Source: Nocardia asteroides (GTDB taxonomy: Bacteria; Actinomycetota; Actinomycetes; Mycobacteriales; Mycobacteriaceae). Taken from it: a DNA stretch of 64,000 nt. Position 1 is the first letter of the stretch. Every line of letters starts with the position of its first letter. The position numbers and the translations under genes are program-made. The notes under the pieces are model-generated. The model searched no databases, was not told the DNA's origin, and worked only from the letters and a program-made list of their open reading frames with translations. The DNA lies in NCBI RefSeq assembly GCF_021183625.1, contig NZ_CP089214.1:1984001-2048000 (forward strand). Reading direction: 5' to 3'. Below, one piece after another: positions 53,865-62,160 of this stretch.

Positions 53865-53996
53865 TCGTCTCGGACCTGCCGTTCTTCGTAGTGTCCCGCC
53901 CCGCAGCCACGCTACCGGACCCGGTTGAATCGGTTCCGCGCGGACAACTTTGGGGCCCGGGTTCCGATGCCTGCCCGGCCACCGCGGTCTGGCACG

Positions 53997-54554
53997 ATGG
54001 GGCCCGTGCCGAACCGCCATGCCGCGTCCCGACCCGTGGTCGATCGCCGTACCGCCCTGCGTGCCGGGGCCGGTGCCTGCGCGGGGCTGCTACTGCTCGG
54101 CGCGGCCGCGGGCTGCGCGAGCGACCCGGTGCACGATCCGGACCAGCTGGCCGGGCAGGAGGAGCGGGCCCGCGTCGACGCGGCCGCGGCCACCGCCATG
54201 GCGGCCACCGAACCCGCCCGCGCGCGAGCCCTCGCGACGGTGGCGGCCGAGCGCACCGCGCACGCGGACGCGCTGCGCGCCGAGATCGCCAGGGTGGTCG
54301 GCCACTACGGCGACGGCACCACCCCCGTGCACCGCACCCGCGCCGCGCTGCCCGCCGAGCCGACCGTCGACCCGATCACCGGCGCGACCGGCGGCAGCGC
54401 CGCCCCGCCCACCCCGCAGCAGCTGCGTGACCGGCTCACCCGTTCCCGCCGTTCGGCGGCCGACCTGGCGCGCACCCAGACCGGGTACCGCGCCGGGCTG
54501 CTCGCCTCGATCAGCGCGGCCTGCGCCGCGCACGCGGAGGTACTGCTCGCATGA
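53997..54554 (+). CDS. Alanine-rich exported protein (Rv2843-like)
   Basis: A 185-residue protein with an N-terminal RRTALRAG twin-arginine-like motif, a hydrophobic core and GAAAGC that could act as a loose lipobox near residue 40. The remainder is helical and Ala/Arg-rich (ARVDAAAATAMAATEPARARALATVAAERTAHADALRAEIARVVG). Position and character match mycobacterial Rv2843. Start may be ATG 53997 or GTG 54006. Its stop overlaps the next ATG (ATGA), so it works with the ferritin-like protein; function unknown. Confidence 0.78.
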   Translation: MGPVPNRHAASRPVVDRRTALRAGAGACAGLLLLGAAAGCASDPVHDPDQLAGQEERARVDAAAATAMAATEPARARALATVAAERTAHADALRAEIARVVGHYGDGTTPVHRTRAALPAEPTVDPITGATGGSAAPPTPQQLRDRLTRSRRSAADLARTQTGYRAGLLASISAACAAHAEVLLA

Positions 54555-54982
54555 CCCCGGACCAGGAGGCGCTGAGCACCGCGCTGGACGCCGAGTACGC
54601 CGCCGTCTACGCCTACGGGGTCATCGCCGCGTACGCCGCTGACGAGCGCTACACCGTCTTCGCCGAGCACGCCGCCGCGCACCGCGCCCGCCGGGACGCC
54701 ACCGTCGACGCGCTCGCCGCGAGCGGGCTCACCCCGCCCGCGCCGAGCGCCGCCTACACCGCCCCGTTCCCGGTCACCGACCCGGTGACGGCGGCCAGGC
54801 TCGCGGTCGCCGTCGAGACCGACACCGCCGTTGCCTGGCGCTCGGTGGTCGAGAAGGCGACTACGCCCGAGCTCCGCACCACCGGGGTGGAGGCGCTCAC
54901 CGAGGCCACCTTGCGGTTGGCGACCTGGCAGTCGATTCTCGGTGCCGAGCCACCGACGGTCGCCTTCCCCGGAGCGGTCTGA
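54551..54982 (+). CDS. Ferritin-like DUF4439 protein (Rv2844-like)
   Basis: A 143-residue four-helix protein: QEALSTALDAEYAAVYAYGVIAAYAADE and FAEHAAAHRARRDATVDALAASGL are the first helix pair, with Glu/His placement of ferritin-like bundles; DTAVAWRSVVEKATTPELRTTGVEALTEAT forms the second. The metal-site residues are only partly preserved. No export signal. Translationally coupled to the upstream exported protein and conserved next to proS. Confidence 0.82.
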   Translation: MTPDQEALSTALDAEYAAVYAYGVIAAYAADERYTVFAEHAAAHRARRDATVDALAASGLTPPAPSAAYTAPFPVTDPVTAARLAVAVETDTAVAWRSVVEKATTPELRTTGVEALTEATLRLATWQSILGAEPPTVAFPGAV

Positions 54983-55034
54983 GGGGCATCGCCCCGGCCC
55001 CGCGGTGCTCAGCGCGCCGCGGAATCGCGCGGCG
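54983..55034. terminator. Small stem-loops after the ferritin-like gene
   Basis: GGGGC-ATC-GCCCC (54983-54995) directly follows the stop codon. CGCCGCG (55015-55021) pairs with CGCGGCG (55028-55034). Either may terminate the two-gene transcript ahead of the convergent proS gene. Confidence 0.45.
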
Positions 55035-55127
55035 ACCCATCGGGGCCGCGCGGACACCGACCGATCGGGCCGCGCGACGCCTCGCCCCGTCCGAGCCGAC
55101 AGTCGGCGCCGCGCGGGTGGCGACGAA

Positions 55128-56867
55128 TCAGCCGCGCACGCGCGCGACGACCGCGGCCACTGCCTCGGCGGCCGGGATCTCCTCCGCCTCCCCGCCGAAC
55201 CGGTCGCGCAGCTCGACGACGCCCTGCGCCCAGCCGCGACCGATCACCAGCACCAGCGGCACCCCGAGCAGCTCGGCGTCCTTGAACTTGACGCCCGGCG
55301 AGGCGGTGCGATCGTCGAAGAGCACCTCGAGCCCGGCGGCGTCCAGCCCGGCCACGACCTCCTCGGCCCCGTCCCGCGCGGCCCCGTCCTTGTTGGCGAT
55401 GACAACGTGCACGTCGTAGGGCGCGACGGCGGCGGGCCAGCGCAGCCCCTTCTCGTCGTGCTGCTGCTCGGCGATCACCGCGACCATCCGCGAGACGCCG
55501 ACCCCGTACGAGCCCATGACCAGCCGCACCGGCTTGCCGTTCTCCCCGAGCACGTCCACCTCGAACGCGTCGGTGTACTTGTACCCGAGCTGGAAGATGT
55601 GCCCGATCTCGATCCCGCGCGCGGTGACCAGCGTGCCGTTCCCGTCCGGCGCGGGATCGCCGTCGCGCACCTCGGCGGCTTCGATGGTGCCGTCCGGCGT
55701 GAAGTCGCGACCGGCCACCAGCCCGACCACGTGCTTGCCCGGCGCGTCCGCACCCGTGATCCAGGCGGTGCCGGTGCCGACCCGCGGGTCGACCAGGTAC
55801 CGAATCCCGTTGCGCTGCAACCCGCGCGGGCCGATGTAGCCCTTCACCAAAAACGGGTTCGCGGCGAAGTCGGCCTCGCCGAGCAGGTCGAACTCGGCGG
55901 GCTCCAGCGCCGCGCCGAGCCGCTTGCCGTCCACCTCGCGGTCACCGGGGATGCCGATGCCGACGATCTCGGTCTTGCCGTCCGGGTGCCGCAGCTTCAC
56001 CATGACGTTCTTGAGCGTGTCGGCGGCGGTGACCGCGCCGATCCCGGCGCCGTTCGCCCACTCCACCAGTGCGGTGATGGTCGGCGTATCCGGGGTGTCG
56101 TGCTCGACGGCTTCCGGCAGCCCCTCGATCGGCAGCGGCTCCGGCGCGGGCGTCACCACGGCCTCGACATTCGCCGCATACCCGGACTCCGAGCGCACGT
56201 AGGTGTCCTCACCCACCTCGCTCTCGGCCAGGAACTCCTCCGACGCGCTACCGCCCATGGCCCCCGAGGTGGCCGCCACGATCGCGTACCGCACCCCGAG
56301 CCGCTCGAAGATCCGCTGGTACGCCTCGCGGTGCGCGGCGTAGCTGGCCTTCAACCCGGCCTCGTCCAGATCGAAGGAGTACGAATCCTTCATCACGAAC
56401 TCGCGCCCCCGCAGAATCCCCGCGCGCGGCCGCTCCTCGTCCCGGTACTTGGTCTGGATCTGGTACAGCGTGACCGGCAGATCCTTGTACGAGTTGTACT
56501 CACCCTTGACGGTGAGCGCGAACAACTCCTCGTGCGTGGGGCCGAGCAGGTAATCGGCGCCCTTGCGGTCGCGCAGCCGGAAGAGCGCGTCGCCGTACTC
56601 GGTCCAGCGCTTGGTCGCCTCGTAGGGCTCGCGCGGCAGCAGCGCGGGCAGCGAGATCTCCTGCGCCCCGATGGCATTCATCTCTTCCCGCACCACGTCC
56701 TCGACCCGGCGCAGCACCCGCAGCCCCAGCGGTAGCCACGAGTACACACCCGGCGCGATCCGGCGGACGTAGCCCGCGCGCACGAGCAGTTTGTGGCTGG
56801 GCACCTCGGCGTCGGCCGGGTCGTCGCGCAGGGTACGCAGGAAGAGGCGAGAGAGGCGGGTGATCAC
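55128..56867 (-). CDS. proS: Prolyl-tRNA synthetase (bacterial type)
   Basis: A 579-residue class II synthetase. Motif 1 region [26 protein letters not shown]; motif 2 [31 protein letters not shown]; motif 3 [16 protein letters not shown]. An inserted editing domain lies at about 235-400 ([20 protein letters not shown], then LKNVMVKL and GYIGPRGLQ), so it is the bacterial editing form. The C-terminal anticodon domain ends VVARVRG. GTG start at 56867. Confidence 0.95.
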   Translation of the reverse strand: MITRLSRLFLRTLRDDPADAEVPSHKLLVRAGYVRRIAPGVYSWLPLGLRVLRRVEDVVREEMNAIGAQEISLPALLPREPYEATKRWTEYGDALFRLRDRKGADYLLGPTHEELFALTVKGEYNSYKDLPVTLYQIQTKYRDEERPRAGILRGREFVMKDSYSFDLDEAGLKASYAAHREAYQRIFERLGVRYAIVAATSGAMGGSASEEFLAESEVGEDTYVRSESGYAANVEAVVTPAPEPLPIEGLPEAVEHDTPDTPTITALVEWANGAGIGAVTAADTLKNVMVKLRHPDGKTEIVGIGIPGDREVDGKRLGAALEPAEFDLLGEADFAANPFLVKGYIGPRGLQRNGIRYLVDPRVGTGTAWITGADAPGKHVVGLVAGRDFTPDGTIEAAEVRDGDPAPDGNGTLVTARGIEIGHIFQLGYKYTDAFEVDVLGENGKPVRLVMGSYGVGVSRMVAVIAEQQHDEKGLRWPAAVAPYDVHVVIANKDGAARDGAEEVVAGLDAAGLEVLFDDRTASPGVKFKDAELLGVPLVLVIGRGWAQGVVELRDRFGGEAEEIPAAEAVAAVVARVRG

Positions 56868-56939
56868 GGTTGCACAGGGTAGTCCGTGCTGGTCCGGCGG
56901 TGACCGGGGGTGCCGGGCCGCCCCGCCGTCGGCCCCGGG

Positions 56940-57686
56940 TCACTTGGCCAGTGCGGCATCTCCCCACACGGCGTAGCCGGCGTTGCTGCACAGCCCCATG
57001 TTGCCCTCGACGAACAGATACCTGACCTTCAGGTTGAGCACACCGGCGACCGGAACCGTCACCGTCGGCGATTGCCCCACCGGGAGACTTCCCGAGGAGT
57101 ACACCAGCGAATCGTCCGCGTAGACCTCGAACTGGACCACCGATCGGGTGTCACCGCCGTCCCGAAGGCCGACCACGGAGGTGAATTGCGACCATTTCCG
57201 GCCCAGATCGTAGGTGTAGGCGACGTCGGTCTGACACCCGCCGATCCGGCCGTAGATCGAATGGGGATAGGTGGTGCCGTTGACGTTGGTGGTTCCGGTC
57301 GACGGGGACGAGCCCGAGGTGTCCAGGTCGGCGAGGAACTGCTTCGACTGCGCGACCGCACCGGGTGTCGTCGTGGTGGCGCGCGCCGTGGTGGTCGTTG
57401 TCGTCGAACTCGCAGGCGGTGCGGTCGTCGTCGGTCGCGGGTCCGACTTCGGCGACTTGGCCGAGGACTGGGTACTGGTGGCGGTGGCCGAGCCGCTGTC
57501 GCCGTTGCCATCGATGTAGTGCTGAGCGACCGCCACGCCCGCGGTGGCGAGCCCGAGCACGATCACCACGATCACCACGTGCCGCACGCCGAGCCAGGGC
57601 GGACGTGGAATCCAGTTCGCGGCCACGGCCAGCGTCACCGCGAGGAGTATGGCCAGAACGACGAGGACGATCTGCGGTACGGTCAT
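56940..57686 (-). CDS. Membrane-anchored NPCBM/NEW2 domain protein
   Basis: A 248-residue protein. Two membrane helices near the N-terminus (VPQIVLVVLAILLAVTLAVAANWIP and VRHVVIVVIVLGLATAGVAVA), a long Ser/Thr/Pro-rich linker (60-120), then a carbohydrate-binding-like domain: GRIGGCQTDVAYTYDLGRKWSQFTSVVGLRDGG and VQFEVYADDSLVYSSGSLPVG, the NPCBM pattern. It is likely exposed outside the membrane and may bind wall polysaccharide. ATG 57686 is preceded by GTGGGAGAA. First gene of the accessory block after proS. Confidence 0.82.
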   Translation of the reverse strand: MTVPQIVLVVLAILLAVTLAVAANWIPRPPWLGVRHVVIVVIVLGLATAGVAVAQHYIDGNGDSGSATATSTQSSAKSPKSDPRPTTTAPPASSTTTTTTARATTTTPGAVAQSKQFLADLDTSGSSPSTGTTNVNGTTYPHSIYGRIGGCQTDVAYTYDLGRKWSQFTSVVGLRDGGDTRSVVQFEVYADDSLVYSSGSLPVGQSPTVTVPVAGVLNLKVRYLFVEGNMGLCSNAGYAVWGDAALAK

Positions 57687-57915
57687 TTCTCCCACCCGTT
57701 TCAGCCGCGATGCGGCGCACTTGCGCTGCCTCGCCCTGGAGTTCGGCAACCGTTCGGCATCAGCTGCCGAAGGGTGATCTTGCCTCATCTCCGCCGTATT
57801 CGTCCGCCGAGCCTCCGTGGTGCCCGACCGGGCAGGCACGCCCCCGCAACGGGCGGGCTGCCGCCCGAGCCGGTCCGGGTCGAGGACTTTCCCGGCTGAA
57901 CTACCCTTGACGCTC

Positions 57916-58659
57916 GTGCTGGTGCTGCTGCCTCCCTCCGAGACCAAGTCCGACGGCGGCCGCGGCGGCCCGCTCGACCTCGGCTCGCTCTCGCTGCCCG
58001 CGCTCACCCCGGTCCGGTCGGCGCTACTGGACGCGGTGGAGAAACTCGCGGCCGACCCGGCGGCGGCCGCGGCGGTGCTCGGGCTCGGCAAGTCGGCGGA
58101 GGCGGAGATCGCCCGCAATGCCGCCGTCCGCACCTCCGCCACCCGCCCCGCGCTGGAGCGCTACACCGGCGTCCTCTACGACGCGCTCGACGCCCGCTCC
58201 TTCACCCGCGCGCAGAAGGCGAAGGCGCTGCAGCGGCTCGCCGTCGGCTCCGCGCTCTTCGGCGTGGTCCGCGCGAGCGACCCGATCCCCGCCTACCGCC
58301 TCTCCGGCGGCACCCGCCTCCCCGGGCTGCCCACCCTGCCCGCGCTCTGGAAGGACGCGCTCACCCCCGCGCTGCTCGCCGAAGCCGCGGGCGGGCTCGT
58401 CGTAGACCTGCGCTCCGGCAGCTACCAGGCGCTCGGGCCGGTCCCCGGCGCCGTCACCGCCACCGTGCTCACCGAGCAGCCGGACGGCAGCCGGACCGTC
58501 GTAAGCCACTTCAACAAGCACCACAAGGGCCTGCTCGCCCGCGCCCTCGTGCTCACCCGCGCCGACCCGTCGGACGTGCGCGGCGTCGGCCGGATCGCCG
58601 CCAAGGCCGGGCTCCGCATCGAGATCGCCTCCCCCACCGAACTCCTCGTCCTCACCTGA
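57916..58659 (+). CDS. yaaA: YaaA-family peroxide stress protein
   Basis: A 247-residue DUF328/UPF0246 protein. Characteristic LVLLPPSETKSDGG at the start, YTGVLYDALDARSF in the middle and LRSGSYQALG and SHFNKHHKGLLARALV in the second half. In E. coli YaaA limits free iron and DNA damage under peroxide stress; the helix-hairpin-helix-like DNA-contact residues are present by pattern. GTG 57916 chosen; GTG 57922 also possible. Confidence 0.88.
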   Translation: MLVLLPPSETKSDGGRGGPLDLGSLSLPALTPVRSALLDAVEKLAADPAAAAAVLGLGKSAEAEIARNAAVRTSATRPALERYTGVLYDALDARSFTRAQKAKALQRLAVGSALFGVVRASDPIPAYRLSGGTRLPGLPTLPALWKDALTPALLAEAAGGLVVDLRSGSYQALGPVPGAVTATVLTEQPDGSRTVVSHFNKHHKGLLARALVLTRADPSDVRGVGRIAAKAGLRIEIASPTELLVLT

Positions 58660-58755
58660 AAAACAATTCGCGCGAGCACCGGGCGCTCCCGTAGCGTCGT
58701 TCCCGCACCGGGGGGGCGAAAGACGGTGTGTGGCAACGATTCGGGGAGGTGGACC

Positions 58756-59487
58756 ATGACGAAGCTCAATCAGATCATCGCCGTCGAGAAGGGCGTGAAG
58801 AGCGGTTCGGCGCGCGAGCTGGCCGAGGCGAGGGCACTGCTGCAGAAGCAGGCGCTGCTCGCCGGCATCGCCCGCACGTACCAGCCCAAGGACGAGGAGG
58901 GCGAGCAGCTTCCGGCCGAGTCCACCCGCGTGCAGGTCACCTCCGAGGAGGTGCTGCGGCGCACCGCGGCCACGCTCACCCGGCTCTTCGACGTCACCGC
59001 GACCAAGGACTGGGCGAACACCACGGCCACCGCCGACGTCACCGTGGACGGCGAGGTGCTGCTGGCCCAGGTGCCGGTCTCGTACCTGCTCTTCCTGGAG
59101 AAGCAGCTGGCCGAGCTGCACCAGTTCGTGAAGTCGCTCCCGGTGCTCGACGGCGCCGAGTCCTGGTCCTTCGACGACTCCACCGACACCTGGCGCACCG
59201 ACCCCGTGCGCACTATCCGGACCAGGAAGGTGCCGCGCAACCACGTCAAGGCGGAGGCGACGGAGAAGCACCCGGCGCAGGTCGAGGTGTACTACGAGGA
59301 CATCGCGGTCGGCTACTGGACCACGGTGAAGTTCTCCGGCGCGCTGCCCGCGCGGCGGGTCAACGAGCTGGTGCAGCGGGTCGAGACGCTGCGCGAGGCG
59401 GTGCAGTTCGCCCGCGAGGAGGCCAACGGCGCCGAGGTGGCCGACCGCCGCACCGGCGACGCCGTCTTCCGCTACCTGTTCCGCTGA
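58756..59487 (+). CDS. Conserved actinobacterial protein of unknown function (I recall DUF7873)
   Basis: A 243-residue soluble protein beginning MTKLNQIIAVEKGVKSGSARELAEARALLQKQALLAGIARTYQP. A long N-terminal helix is followed by mixed alpha/beta (VQVTSEEVLRRTAATLTRLFDVTATKDWANTTATADVTVDGEVLLAQVPVSYLLFLEKQLAELHQFVKSLPVL) and TWRTDPVRTIRTRKVPRNHVKAEATEKHPAQVEVYYEDIAVGYWTTVKFSG. I recall similar Streptomyces proteins with no assigned role. ATG 58756 follows GGGGAGGTGGACC. Nothing in the neighbours reveals its job. Confidence 0.8.
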   Translation: MTKLNQIIAVEKGVKSGSARELAEARALLQKQALLAGIARTYQPKDEEGEQLPAESTRVQVTSEEVLRRTAATLTRLFDVTATKDWANTTATADVTVDGEVLLAQVPVSYLLFLEKQLAELHQFVKSLPVLDGAESWSFDDSTDTWRTDPVRTIRTRKVPRNHVKAEATEKHPAQVEVYYEDIAVGYWTTVKFSGALPARRVNELVQRVETLREAVQFAREEANGAEVADRRTGDAVFRYLFR

Positions 59488-59498
59488 CCCCACGAACT

Positions 59499-59535
59499 CC
59501 CCCGCCGCGAGCCGGGGGATGCGCTCCCCGAGCGC
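59499..59535. terminator. Two stem-loops after the unknown conserved gene
   Basis: CCCCCG (59499-59504) pairs with CGGGGG (59513-59518), and GCGCTC (59521-59526) with GAGCGC (59530-59535) before AAAAA. They lie 12 bases after the stop and probably end that transcript. Confidence 0.55.
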
Positions 59536-59545
59536 AAAAACTCAC

Positions 59546-59559
59546 GCTGATCGATCAGC
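59546..59559. promoter_or_regulatory. 14-bp perfect palindrome
   Basis: GCTGATCGATCAGC is a perfect palindrome about 90 bases before the permuted tRNA-like locus. It could be a protein-binding site; its role is unknown. Apart from the structures listed here, the interval 59488-60147 shows no convincing protein gene other than the decayed frame at 59865. Confidence 0.4.
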
Positions 59560-59599
59560 CTGACTCTCAAGTTCAGACTCTCGCTCCAGCACGAGTATT

Positions 59600-59642
59600 C
59601 GTCGCCCTTGTTCCGGCCTCGCGGCCCGGACGCACGGCGACG
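59600..59642 (+). ncRNA. Structured leader hairpin of the permuted tRNA-like locus
   Basis: CGTCGCC (59600-59606) pairs with GGCGACG (59636-59642), and TCCGGCC (59612-59618) with GGCC-C-GGA (59623-59630). This nested hairpin uses the same CGACG strand that forms the tRNA anticodon stem. Alternatively GCGGCCCGGA (59621-59630) pairs with TCCGGCCGC at 59721-59729, closing the whole permuted RNA. Confidence 0.4.
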
Positions 59643-59715
59643 GGGTGCCGGTTCGAATCCGGTTCTCGGTGTTCTCCTACCGAGGTGGTCCAACGGAAGG
59701 GCACGTCGCAGTCAC
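59638..59715 (+). tRNA. Circularly permuted tRNA-like locus, anticodon loop GUC
   Basis: The 3' half comes first: CGACG (59638-59642, 3' anticodon stem), GGGT variable loop, T arm GCCGG-TTCGAAT-CCGGT (59647-59663), acceptor TCTCGGT (59664-59670) and discriminator G. After a 7-base gap TTCTCCT comes the 5' half: acceptor ACCGAGG (59679-59685), TG, D arm GTCC-AACGGAA-GGGC (59688-59702), A, CGTCG (59704-59708) and loop CAGTCAC (59709-59715). Joining position 38 to 39 gives a 71-base cloverleaf with 7, 4, 5 and 5 paired bases (three G-U). T8, A14, G18, G19, A15-T48, T54, A58 and C56 are all as expected. GUC, C38 and G73 fit tRNA-Asp. The oddity is A instead of U at position 33. No CCA is encoded. 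Confidence 0.55.
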
Positions 59716-59764
59716 CATGATCCGGCCGCAGGGGTCGGCGCAGGCACGGGGCGACTCATTTCCG

Positions 59765-59795
59765 GGGCCCGGGAGCAGGCCAAGCTCCCGGGTCC
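59765..59795. terminator. Stem-loop downstream of the permuted tRNA-like locus
   Basis: An 11-bp stem, with CCCGGGAG (59768-59775) pairing to CTCCCGGG (59785-59792) plus three outer pairs (one G-U), around a 9-base loop. It lies 50 bases after the 5' half and could end its transcript. Confidence 0.6.
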
Positions 59796-59864
59796 CTCCC
59801 GTCTGCTACGCGGAGACCTCGGCCATGAGCGTGCGGGAGCTAACGCGTCGAATGCGTTGCCGGA

Positions 59865-60150
59865 TCAGTCGGTATCGAGCAGCAGGCTTGGTGCCAGCCC
59901 GAAATCCTCAGCGACCTCTGCGTTGGTCTGCTCGGAATCCCACTCCGCGTCCAGCTCGGGCTGCCCGCGCAACGAGCCGCGACCGGTCCGGTCGGCTCGG
60001 TGAACGAGCGGTCCCACGTCGATCGGCTGATCGGTTCGGCTGATGACAACTTCCTTCCCGTGCTCAACTGCGCATGCCTTCCGCGATACCGCGATGTTCG
60101 AACACGGTGATGGCAAGGAGCGGAGACGTACGCTCGGCGATGTGCGCATG
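59865..60150 (-). pseudogene. Degenerate Phd-type antitoxin-like frame
   Basis: The frame contains AVEHGKEVVISRTDQPIDVGPL, which resembles the Phd/YefM antitoxin core, and ends AEVAEDFGLAPSLLLDTD before a stop. LLLDTD recalls the first strand of PIN-domain toxins, but no toxin frame continues. The N-terminal helices of Phd are missing or replaced, and no good start codon exists near the core; ATG 60150 is the best available and overlaps the divergent HAD start. I read it as a decayed toxin-antitoxin module, with low certainty. Confidence 0.35.
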
Positions 60151-60843
60151 ATTCTGGCCCTCTGGGACGTCGACGGCACTCTGATCAGCAACGGCGGGGT
60201 ATCGAAGGACACCTATCGAGGAGCATTCGAGCTGCTCACCGGCGTATCGGCGGTGCACACCCCGCGGACGGCCGGCGGTACCGACGTGCCGATCATGCAC
60301 GATCTGGCAGCTATGCACAGCGTGACTCTGACGGCCGAAACCGAGGATATTCGCAATGCGTTGGAGCAATCCCTGGCAGCACGGAGAACCGAGCTTGCCG
60401 CGCGCGGACGCTCGCTGCCCGGGGCGCACGACGGCATCACCGCCCTCGCGGCAATGGACGGTGTGGTCCAGTCGGTACTGACGGGCAATATCCGTCCGAA
60501 CGGATTCGCGAAGCTGGATACCTTCGGCCTGGCAGGTCCCCCGCTGGATTGGGATATCGGGGCCTTCGGCTCCGATGATTCCGTTCGCTCGAACCTGGTC
60601 TCGATCGCGCAGAAGCGGGCACGCGTGAAGTACGGAACGGAGTTCACGCCGAACGACACGGTGCTCATCGGAGACACGCCCAACGACGTTCGCGCAGGAA
60701 GGGAAGGTGGCGCCAAGGTGATCGGCGTCGCGACCGGGAAGGACGATGTCGATACACTCGTGCGCGCCGGAGCCGACGCAGTGCTTCCAGACCTTGCCGA
60801 CACGGCTGCATTCCTGTCTGCATTCAAGCAGGTTCTGGCATAG
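60148..60843 (+). CDS. HAD-superfamily hydrolase
   Basis: A 231-residue phosphatase-like enzyme. Motif I ALWDVDGTLISNGG (nucleophile Asp and acid/base Asp near residues 7 and 9), motif II threonine/serine in SVLTGNIRPNG, motif III lysine probably in VSIAQKRARVKYG, and motif IV VLIGDTPNDVRAGREGG. A four-helix cap lies between I and II, as in phosphoglycolate phosphatases. Codon use is less GC-extreme than the backbone, consistent with transfer. ATG 60148 used; GTG 60142 possible. It overlaps the convergent XRE gene by 20 bases. Confidence 0.85.
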   Translation: MILALWDVDGTLISNGGVSKDTYRGAFELLTGVSAVHTPRTAGGTDVPIMHDLAAMHSVTLTAETEDIRNALEQSLAARRTELAARGRSLPGAHDGITALAAMDGVVQSVLTGNIRPNGFAKLDTFGLAGPPLDWDIGAFGSDDSVRSNLVSIAQKRARVKYGTEFTPNDTVLIGDTPNDVRAGREGGAKVIGVATGKDDVDTLVRAGADAVLPDLADTAAFLSAFKQVLA

Positions 60844-61627
60844 CCCGGCCGGAACCGGAGAATGCCCGCCAGAATATCGATTCCCTGATGTCGACGGCTG
60901 ATCCCCACACCCGTTCGAAGCTGCGGTCGTACATGTCGAAGAAGTCGCCGCCGCGCACCCGGCGCACGTGCAGGATAGGTGCGAGGTAGCCGTATGCGCC
61001 GTAAACATGCTGGTTGATCAGCATCTGGTTGTCGTATCGGAAGATGGAGTTGTAGAGGCACGTCCGATGTAGAAGGAATTCGACACCGGGTTTTCCGACC
61101 AGCGGGCTGTAGTAGGTCAACGCCATGCGGATACGGGCGGGAATAGCCTCGTACAGAAGCTCTTCTTCCCCTCGCAGAGCCATCTCGGGCGAATCCGGAT
61201 CACCGAGCAGGATTCGAACGCGGACTCCGTCTTCGGCTTTGCGACGAATGATGTCGATCGATTCCGGATTCTGCTCGGGAAGGAAGAGGCTGGCGTTGGC
61301 GAACAGCCAGAGCTCTTCCCGCGTCGATGACAGCAGGTCGAGCCACAGACGTCGCGGGGTGTCTGCGCGGTGTGGGTAGATATCGACGATCTCCGCCCGC
61401 GTCGCATGCTCGACCGGTATCTCCAGTTGCGGCCACAACGATCCGCTGCTCGCCCCCAGGAGTTGGGCGGCCCGGCGAGCCGTGGCCCGGCGTGGAACGA
61501 CCCCCTTCGTGACCCAGCGCTGCACACTCTTCGGATCCAGGCTCAGTTGCTCCGCCAACCCCTGCGTGCTGTAGCCGGCATCGTCGAGGGCGACGCGGAG
61601 CCGTTCGTTCGGCTTCTGCGAGCTCAT
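60824..61627 (-). CDS. XRE-family regulator with a C-terminal DUF5919-like domain
   Basis: A 267-residue protein. N-terminal helix-turn-helix LRVALDDAGYSTQGLAEQLSLDPKSVQRWVTKGVVPRRATARRAAQLLG. The second domain begins IVDIYPHRADTPRRLWLDLLSSTREELWLFANASLFLPEQNPESIDIIRRKAEDGVRVRILLGDPDSPEM, a fold resembling a phospholipase-D half but without the HxK motif; I recall it as DUF5919. It may sense a ligand or bind nucleotide. Start ATG 61627, with GGGGGG upstream; ATG 61636 possible. It pairs with the convergent HAD hydrolase. Confidence 0.82.
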   Translation of the reverse strand: MSSQKPNERLRVALDDAGYSTQGLAEQLSLDPKSVQRWVTKGVVPRRATARRAAQLLGASSGSLWPQLEIPVEHATRAEIVDIYPHRADTPRRLWLDLLSSTREELWLFANASLFLPEQNPESIDIIRRKAEDGVRVRILLGDPDSPEMALRGEEELLYEAIPARIRMALTYYSPLVGKPGVEFLLHRTCLYNSIFRYDNQMLINQHVYGAYGYLAPILHVRRVRGGDFFDMYDRSFERVWGSAVDIRESIFWRAFSGSGRAMPEPA

Positions 61628-61803
61628 CGAGCCCATCCCCCCAAGGACGTTGCGGACGTTTCCGCCTCAAGGTAACGCCCCCGAACGTGCTGCGGACACG
61701 GTTTCGGGCGACCCGTACTTCGAAGTGCACTGAGGGCAGGTCAGCACCGGAGGCTCGGTGCCGACGGCCATCGACCGCCGAAAATTGCTGGGAGACAGCG
61801 TCC

Positions 61804-62160
61804 ATGCCCGTGGGAATGCTCGCCGTGATCGTCACAATCGTTGCAGGGCTCGTTCTCTGGTGCGGAGTTGGAGTCGCACTACACCGTCAGGCCGACCGTA
61901 GCGGGGTGGCGCCGGAAGATTCGAGGGCGCACGGCGGCATACTCGATCGCGTTGCCGCAGAGGGCACCCTGCGGAGCGATTCATGGCAACTCGAGCCGAC
62001 CCATCGCGCGCCGAGCATGCCGTACAGCCCCGAGCGGGCGCACGCCGAGATGCGGCGGCACCGCGATTGCGGCACCGATACCTGCGCGGCCAAGCACGCG
62101 GCGTTCTGGACTCTGGTCGATGACGGGCAGATCGTGCCCGACGCGAGGGCAGTCCGCTGA
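61804..62160 (+). CDS. Small single-span membrane protein, unknown function
   Basis: A 118-residue protein: one N-terminal membrane helix (MLAVIVTIVAGLVLWCGVGVAL), then a soluble part ending EMRRHRDCGTDTCAAKHAAFWTLVDDGQIVPDARAVR, with a Cys-x4-Cys pair and a repeated His. ATG 61804 follows GGGAGA at 9 bases. I do not recognise a family. The stop overlaps the start of a possible small frame. The 176 bases before it contain two TGCGGAC copies (61651 and 61691) that may be regulator sites. Confidence 0.6.
   Translation: MPVGMLAVIVTIVAGLVLWCGVGVALHRQADRSGVAPEDSRAHGGILDRVAAEGTLRSDSWQLEPTHRAPSMPYSPERAHAEMRRHRDCGTDTCAAKHAAFWTLVDDGQIVPDARAVR

Noticed and set aside
59521..59540. Rho-independent terminator for a minus-strand gene
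   Set aside because: The A-run follows the stem on the + strand, so on the minus strand the T-run precedes the stem; it does not fit that direction.
59580..59675. Ordinary linear tRNA ending at 59671
   Set aside because: The T arm and 3' acceptor are good, but no 5' acceptor (ACCGAGA-like) or D arm with GG lies upstream; these occur only downstream, in reversed order.
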